DNA of 64,000 bases from Gammaproteobacteria bacterium (GTDB lineage Bacteria; Pseudomonadota; Gammaproteobacteria; Steroidobacterales; GCA-2729495). Shown here one piece after another: positions 58,900 to 64,000 of the stretch. The DNA is taken from the NCBI GenBank assembly GCA_021773815.1, contig JAJFJS010000100.1, forward strand, positions 1 through 64,000, in the 5' to 3' direction. The position numbers were made by a program, and so were the translations under genes. Below the pieces are notes generated by a model. That model was not told the origin of the DNA and made no database searches. It saw only the letters and a program-made list of their open reading frames with translations. How positions within the stretch are numbered: the stretch's first letter is position 1; the number at the start of each line of letters is the position of its first letter.

Positions 58900-60462
58900 G
58901 TGACAGATGTACTGACGACGCGACTGCTGCGGCTGGCATCGTATCCGGCGGACAACCTGCTATCCGGCAGCCGGTTCGGTATCGAAAAAGAAAGTCTGCG
59001 GGTAACGACTGACGGCACGATCGCGACGACGCCGCATCCGCAGGCGCTCGGGTCGGCGCTGGAACATCGCTATATCACCACCGATTATTCCGAGGCGCTG
59101 CTCGAATTCGTGACGCCGCCGGTCGGGTCGACATGGGAGGCGCTGCAGTTTCTGTGTGACCTGCATCAGTTTGCGTACGCGGCCGTCGGTGACGAGATCC
59201 TGTGGCCGACGAGCATGCCGTGTGCGATCGCTTCTCATGACGATGTGCCGCTCGCGCGTTACGGGTCATCGAATGTTGGTCGGATGAAGACCGTATACCG
59301 GAGTGGCCTGGGGTATCGGTACGGGCGCAAGATGCAGGCGATCGCAGGCGTGCATTTCAACTATTCGCCACCCGAATCGTTCTGGCCCGCCTTTCAGGAG
59401 ATCGAAGGTTCGCGCGAGACGGCAATGGGTTTTCGGTCGGCGTCATTCATGGGGCTCGTGCGCAACGTCCGACGTCTGGACTGGTTGTTGCTGTACCTGT
59501 TCGGCGTGTCGCCGGCCGTCGCCGCATCGTTTCCCGAGCGCCGGGATACCGGTCTGGAAAAACTGGATGCGGACACGTTGTACGGGCGTTACGCGACTTC
59601 GCTGCGCATGAGTGACATTGGCTACCAGAACTCTAACCAGGCCACGATTTGCGTATCGGCCAACAGTCTCGACGAGTACATCAATGACCTGTCCCGCGCG
59701 GCGCACACGCTGCATGCACCGTATCAGCAAATCGGCGTGCGGGACGATAACGGTTTTCGCCAGCTCAACGCTAACCTGTTGCAGATAGAAAACGAGTACT
59801 ACGGAGCGATTCGGCCGAAATGTGTTGCCCGTACCGGCGAGCGGCCGACCAGCGCGCTGATGCGCGGCGGCATTGAGTATGTCGAATTACGGGCGCTCGA
59901 CGTCAGTCCGTATGACCCGGTCGGCATCAACGAAGAGCAGATGCGCTTCCTCGAAGTGTTCCTGGTTTACTGCCTGCTGGAAGACAGTCCGCCGATCGAT
60001 GAGTCGGAGCGGATCGCCAATGCCGCCAATCATGCGGCCGTGGCGGCGCAGGGACGGCGGCCGGGGCTGGAATTGCAGCGCGTTCGGGGGTTGACCGAGC
60101 TGGCCGAGTGGGCGCGGGACATCTGTGCACGCGTGCGCGCCGTGGCCGAGTTTATGGATCCCGACGGTTCCCGCGGCTATATCGCAGCGGTCGAAGCGCA
60201 GGTACGTGTTATCGATGATCCGGACCTGGCGCCGTCGGCGCGTCTGCTGGCCGAGCTCGACGAATCCGGCCGGACATTTCTGGAGTTCGCGATGACGACC
60301 GGCCGTGAGTTTGCCGCCTATTTTCAGGCGATGGATCCGGCGTTGAACGCGCACTGGTCGTCGTTCGTCGACGAGAGCCGCGACTCGCTCGAGCGCCAGG
60401 CGGCGATCGAGGCGGCCGACACGCTGAGCTTCGATCAGTACGTGGCGAATTACTACGCGTGA
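58900..60462 (+). CDS. gshA: Glutamate-cysteine ligase
   Basis: The 520-aa protein is a proteobacterial-type GshA: FGIEKESLRVTTDG, ITTDYSEALLEFVTPP, YRSGLGYRYGRKMQAIAGVHFNYS and GIEYVELRALDVSPYDPVGI are the conserved ATP and substrate blocks. It makes gamma-glutamylcysteine, the committed step in glutathione synthesis. The start is GTG 58900 with GGGAAC upstream. It is convergent with the flavoprotein gene, 3 bp apart. Confidence 0.94.
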   Translation: MTDVLTTRLLRLASYPADNLLSGSRFGIEKESLRVTTDGTIATTPHPQALGSALEHRYITTDYSEALLEFVTPPVGSTWEALQFLCDLHQFAYAAVGDEILWPTSMPCAIASHDDVPLARYGSSNVGRMKTVYRSGLGYRYGRKMQAIAGVHFNYSPPESFWPAFQEIEGSRETAMGFRSASFMGLVRNVRRLDWLLLYLFGVSPAVAASFPERRDTGLEKLDADTLYGRYATSLRMSDIGYQNSNQATICVSANSLDEYINDLSRAAHTLHAPYQQIGVRDDNGFRQLNANLLQIENEYYGAIRPKCVARTGERPTSALMRGGIEYVELRALDVSPYDPVGINEEQMRFLEVFLVYCLLEDSPPIDESERIANAANHAAVAAQGRRPGLELQRVRGLTELAEWARDICARVRAVAEFMDPDGSRGYIAAVEAQVRVIDDPDLAPSARLLAELDESGRTFLEFAMTTGREFAAYFQAMDPALNAHWSSFVDESRDSLERQAAIEAADTLSFDQYVANYYA

Positions 60463-60465
60463 CCG

Positions 60466-61698
60466 TCAGGCCAGCGCGGCGTTGGCCAGATCCTTGAATT
60501 CGATATCGGTGTCGGCAAGTATCTCCGGCTCGATGCGTGCACCCTGTGCGATCAGCTTTTTCGACAGCATGAATTCGCGTGCGCTGTTGACCGCGTCCAC
60601 GGCAACGATCAGGTCGCCCTTCATATAAAAGGCCGCGAATGAGCGGTCGGCAAAATCGCCGCGAATCACGACCTGGTCATGATCGCGGGCCAGCCCGACT
60701 ATCTGCAGTTTCAGGTCGTACTGATCCGACCAGAACCATGGAATCTGGTTATAGGGCTTGAGTTCGCCGCATAGCGTCGCCGCCGCCGTCTTGGCCTGTT
60801 CCTGTGCGTTGTGCACGGATTCAAGGCGCAGCCGTCTGCCGAGCAACTGATTCGGGTGATTCGTGCAGTCGCCGATCGCGAGAATATGCGGATCGCTGGT
60901 CCGGCAGAATTCGTCGACGACGATGCCGTCGTCGCATTCGAGTCCGGCGGCTTCGGCGAGATCGGTCGTCGGCAGGATGCCGATGCCGGCGATAACGAGA
61001 TCGGCGGGCATGGCCACGCCGTCGGCGCCGCGTATCGCCTCGACCCTGCCGTCGCCGATGATTTGGCTGTGCGGGTCGCGGCCGCACAGTATGCGTACGC
61101 CGGCGGCGCGATGGACCTCATCGAAAAATACCGAGACTTCCGGCGCCAGCGCGCGCGCCATAATGCGATCGGCAGATTCGAGAACCGTCACGTCCAGGCC
61201 CGTCGAGATACCGACCGCGGCGGTTTCCATGCCGATGTAACCGGCGCCGATGATGATGAGCCGCTTGCCCGCCGTGAAGTCGTCCTTGAAGCGGAGCACG
61301 TCGGCGACGTTGCGCAGGTAGTGGACGCCATCCAGATCGTGGCCCGGGATGGTTAGCTTGCGGACGTGGCTGCCGGTCGCCAGCAGCAAACGGTCATACG
61401 GCAGTTTACTGTCGTCGCTGAGTGTGACGGTCGCGCCCGACCGGTCGATTCGTTCGACGCGCGTTGACAGGCGCAGGTCGATGTCGTGTTCGTCATAAAA
61501 CTTTTGATGGCGGACATACATCCGTTCGAGATCGAGTTCGCCGGCCAGATATTTCTTGGACAGCGGCGGTCGCTGATACGGCAGATAGGCTTCTTCGCCG
61601 ATCATGACGATGCGCCCCTTGAAGCCGCCCTGACGCAGTGAAACAGCTGCCTGACCGGCGGCATGTCCGGCGCCGGCGATGATGATCGAGTCGGTCAT
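60466..61698 (-). CDS. FAD-dependent ferredoxin/rubredoxin reductase-like protein
   Basis: The 410-aa flavoprotein has the FAD motif IIIAGAGHAAGQAAVSLR, the PYQRPPLSKKYL segment, the NAD motif LIIIGAGYIGMETAAVG, and the C-terminal AIGDCTNHPNQLLGRRLRLESVHNA with the WFWSDQYDLKLQIVG reductase domain. These are features of reductases that pass NADH electrons to ferredoxin or rubredoxin in oxygenase systems. No oxygenase is adjacent; the Rieske ferredoxin at 6.2 kb is a distant possible partner. AGGGGC precedes the start. Confidence 0.88.
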   Translation of the reverse strand: MTDSIIIAGAGHAAGQAAVSLRQGGFKGRIVMIGEEAYLPYQRPPLSKKYLAGELDLERMYVRHQKFYDEHDIDLRLSTRVERIDRSGATVTLSDDSKLPYDRLLLATGSHVRKLTIPGHDLDGVHYLRNVADVLRFKDDFTAGKRLIIIGAGYIGMETAAVGISTGLDVTVLESADRIMARALAPEVSVFFDEVHRAAGVRILCGRDPHSQIIGDGRVEAIRGADGVAMPADLVIAGIGILPTTDLAEAAGLECDDGIVVDEFCRTSDPHILAIGDCTNHPNQLLGRRLRLESVHNAQEQAKTAAATLCGELKPYNQIPWFWSDQYDLKLQIVGLARDHDQVVIRGDFADRSFAAFYMKGDLIVAVDAVNSAREFMLSKKLIAQGARIEPEILADTDIEFKDLANAALA

Positions 61699-61833
61699 GC
61701 GATAGCCCCTGATTTTTCTTCGCAGCACGCGATGATCCTCGGCGCGCGACCGCATTATACTCGTAGCCTGTCGTCCGCTTGTAGTCTGCGGGCTGTGAAG
61801 CGGTGAATCACGCGCAACCAGGGAGTGGAATCG

Positions 61834-62808
61834 ATGATCAAGGCAATCATGGTTGACGAATTCGGTGGTCCGGACGTCATGCAATGGCGTGATATCGAAT
61901 TGCCGGCGCTCGGCGCCGGTCAGGCCCTCGTCCGCCACGAGGCGATCGGCTTGAACTTCATCGATACTTATCACAGGTCAGGCCTGTATCCGCTCGATCT
62001 GCCGGCCGGTCTCGGCACGGAGGCCGCCGGCGTCGTCGAAGTCGTCGGTGCCGGGGTCGATTCGGTGGCGGTCGGTGACCGCGTGGCCTGGGTCGGTGTG
62101 CCGCCCGGGACTTACTGTGAGCAGCGCATCTACGATGCCGAACGGCTCGTGCCGATACCCGCCGGCATCTCGACCGAGACTGCGGCCGCGGCGATGCTCA
62201 AGGGCCTGACCGCCTGGTATCTCGTGCGGCGCAGTTACCGGGTGCGGCCCGGCGATGTCGTACTGATGCATGCAGCGGCCGGCGGCGTCGGCCTGATCGC
62301 GAGCCAGTGGGCGGCCGGTCTCGGCGCAACGGTCATCGGCGTCGTCAGTACGGATGAGAAGGCTGAACTCGCCGGCGCGAACGGCTGCGCCGAGATAATC
62401 AGGGCCGACGATCCCGCGCTTGTCGATAAGGTCCGGGCGCTGACCGACGGTGCCGGCGTCGCGGCCGTCTATGATTCGGTCGGCCGGGACACGTTTTTTC
62501 AATCGCTCGATTGCCTGCGCGCGCACGGCACGATGGTCACGTACGGCAATGCCTCCGGTCCGGTCGAGCCGTTCTCGCCGCTCGAACTGGCCCGCCGGGG
62601 TTCCCTGTACGTGACCCGACCGGTCCTGTTCGATTTCCTGCGCACGCGCGCCGATCTGCTGGGCGCCGCCGGCGAGTTATTTGCGATGCTCGGCAACGGT
62701 ATGGTGCGGATCCGGATCAACCAGCGGTATGCGCTGCAGGACGCCGCGCGGGCGCACCGTGATCTCGAAGCGCGGAGGACGACCGGGTCGACGGTGTTGA
62801 TTCCCTGA
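61834..62808 (+). CDS. NADPH:quinone oxidoreductase (zeta-crystallin-like MDR)
   Basis: The 324-aa medium-chain reductase has GLNFIDTYHRSGLYP, VLMHAAAGGVGLIASQWAAGLGATVIGVV (the AAGGVG NADPH site) and YDSVGRDTFFQSLDCL. It lacks zinc ligands, as quinone reductases do. The start is ATG 61834; AGGGAGTGG at about 61820-61828 is its ribosome-binding site. Confidence 0.9.
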   Translation: MIKAIMVDEFGGPDVMQWRDIELPALGAGQALVRHEAIGLNFIDTYHRSGLYPLDLPAGLGTEAAGVVEVVGAGVDSVAVGDRVAWVGVPPGTYCEQRIYDAERLVPIPAGISTETAAAAMLKGLTAWYLVRRSYRVRPGDVVLMHAAAGGVGLIASQWAAGLGATVIGVVSTDEKAELAGANGCAEIIRADDPALVDKVRALTDGAGVAAVYDSVGRDTFFQSLDCLRAHGTMVTYGNASGPVEPFSPLELARRGSLYVTRPVLFDFLRTRADLLGAAGELFAMLGNGMVRIRINQRYALQDAARAHRDLEARRTTGSTVLIP

Positions 62809-62840
62809 GCGCTGCGCCTCGGCTTGCTCTCAACCGGTGG

Positions 62841-64000
62841 TCAGGGGACGGGCGTCAGCGGCCAGAAGATCGGCAGCAGCAACATGACGACGACGAATAT
62901 CACGAGCGTCAGCGGCACGCCGATCTTGATGTAGTCGGAAAACCGGTAACCGCCCGGACCCATGACGAGAATATTTGCCGGGTGCGAGATCGGGCTCGTG
63001 AAGCTGGCCGATGCGGCCATGGCGACAGCCATCATCGCCGTCTGCGGCATGATGCCCATCTCGGCGCAGGCTGACAGGACGATCGGCGACATCAGCACGA
63101 CGAGCGCCGCGGTCGGAATGATCATCGTTGCCAGCGCCGTGATCGCATACAGTCCCATGATCACGGGCCACGGCCCGAAGTTGCCGAGACTGGCCATGAC
63201 CTTGGTGGCCAGGAACTCCGCAGTCCCGGTCTCCTGCATCGCGATGCCGAGCGGCAGCATGCCGGCAATCAGGAACACGGCGCGCCAGTCGATTGCGCGA
63301 TAGGCCTGTTCCATATTCAGGCAGCCGGTCAGGACCATCAGGGCGGCGCCGAATATCGCCGCGACCGAGATTGGCAGCCAGCCGATCAGCACGGATATGA
63401 TGACGCCGAACATGATCAGGCTCGCGAGCGGGGCGCGCCGCGTATCCGTCGTTTGCACGCTGATCGGCGTCAACACCAGGAAATCGGCATCGTCGCTGAG
63501 CAGTGTGAGCTTGTTGCGCGGGCCGACGAACAGCAGCGCGTCGCCATGCAGGAGTTGCATTCCGCCGAGGTCGGAGCGGATGGCTTTGCCCGAGCGCCAG
63601 ATCGCGACGAGTTCGAGGCCGAATTTTTCATGAAAGTTCACATCGGAGACGGTTTCGCCGGCGAGCTTGGATTGCGGCGAGAGCGTCGCCTCCAGCGTGG
63701 CCAGCCGGTCTGATTCAAAAATTCCCGGCGTGGCGGGCGACTCCTGCCTGACCGTCAGTTCCTGGAGCCCGACCAGCACGTCAAGATCTTCCGGGCGGCC
63801 CTGCAACAGCAGCAGGTCACCGCCGAGAATAACCTCGTCCGGCTCGGGCATGAATTGCAGCGTGCCTTCGCGGAACGTCGCCAGCAGGCGGAAATCGAAT
63901 GCGTCACCGATGCGACTCTTGGCCAGCGTCGAGCCGCCGAGGCGTGAATCGCGCGGTACGCGCACGACAAAAATGCGTTCCTGCAGGCGGTAGCTGTCGG
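62841..64000 (-). CDS. SLC13/DASS-type permease with TrkA-C domains (5' end beyond window)
   Basis: The frame is open to the window edge, so the N-terminal part is missing. The visible 386 or so residues start with two TrkA_C-like (RCK_C) domains (EPDEVILGGDLLLLQGRPEDLDVL and GDALLFVGPRNKLTLLS). About six or seven membrane helices follow, with FTSPISHPANILVMGPGGYRF, a divalent-anion transporter signature. Many members move dicarboxylates or sulfate. Substrate unknown. Confidence 0.85.
   Translation of the reverse strand, partial: DSYRLQERIFVVRVPRDSRLGGSTLAKSRIGDAFDFRLLATFREGTLQFMPEPDEVILGGDLLLLQGRPEDLDVLVGLQELTVRQESPATPGIFESDRLATLEATLSPQSKLAGETVSDVNFHEKFGLELVAIWRSGKAIRSDLGGMQLLHGDALLFVGPRNKLTLLSDDADFLVLTPISVQTTDTRRAPLASLIMFGVIISVLIGWLPISVAAIFGAALMVLTGCLNMEQAYRAIDWRAVFLIAGMLPLGIAMQETGTAEFLATKVMASLGNFGPWPVIMGLYAITALATMIIPTAALVVLMSPIVLSACAEMGIMPQTAMMAVAMAASASFTSPISHPANILVMGPGGYRFSDYIKIGVPLTLVIFVVVMLLLPIFWPLTPVP

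Noticed and set aside
1-64000. Search for tRNA, rRNA and CRISPR repeats
   Set aside because: No cloverleaf-like T-arm with matching acceptor, no rRNA-like tract and no regularly spaced repeats were seen by eye.

Overview
The window is a dense, GC-rich stretch of chromosome with short gaps, many 4-bp ATGA stop/start overlaps and genes on both strands. It looks gammaproteobacterial: the dsbA/cytochrome c4/engB/polA neighbourhood, ArgR, a proteobacterial-type GshA, a GspA/GspB pair, FlhC/FlhD-like proteins and a YadG/YadH-type ABC pair all fit. An arginine route through N-acetylcitrulline (as in Xanthomonadales and Bacteroidetes) and a bacterial mevalonate pathway argue against a standard enteric or pseudomonad. 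I cannot place it below class.

Layout. 1-131 is the edge of an insertion sequence, followed by a nearly empty stretch. 0.9-17.2 kb is a long plus-strand run of small housekeeping and poorly characterised genes: truncated hemoglobin, MAPEG, DsbA-like, thioesterase, SCO, cupin, RidA, methyltransferases, deoxyinosine glycosylase, Rieske protein, panD, a Tat-exported UbiD-like protein, carbonic anhydrase and several DUF families. 17.2-19.2 kb has a DksA-like protein and molybdenum-cofactor genes (MobA-like, moaD, moaE). 19.2-24.8 kb holds dsbA and cytochrome c4 (minus), engB (plus) and polA (minus). Between engB and polA lies a strong candidate small RNA with its own promoter, operator-like palindrome, three C-loop hairpins and terminator. 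24.85-33.3 kb is a compact minus-strand arginine operon (argR, argG, an unknown P-loop protein, argC, argD, argF', argB, argH) that runs on into an lptM-like lipoprotein gene and polA.

33.4-44.4 kb: carboxylesterase, NudC, a cytochrome b561 overlapping a membrane-anchored LuxR-type regulator, a divergent gamma-glutamyltransferase, a divergent FlhC-like/FlhD-like pair, an ABC-2 exporter, a SRAP protein and GspB/GspA. 44.5-49.0 kb: isoprenoid genes (ispA, mvaD, phosphomevalonate kinase, HMG-CoA synthase). 49.1-64 kb: DUF4399 lipoprotein, FadE, malate dehydrogenase, a GGDEF-EAL protein divergent from a receiver-TM-OmpA-like protein, a YheT-like hydrolase, gshA, a ferredoxin-reductase-like flavoprotein, a quinone oxidoreductase and the 3' part of an SLC13-type permease that leaves the window.

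Most notable: the polA-engB small RNA; the unknown P-loop enzyme translationally coupled inside an arginine operon that lacks a recognisable acetylglutamate synthase and acetylcitrulline deacetylase; the divergent FlhC/FlhD-like pair, whose FlhC-like Shine-Dalgarno matches the RNA's first loop; the Tat/lipobox UbiD homologue; and the receiver-TM-OmpA fusion. I see no CRISPR array, rRNA or tRNA.
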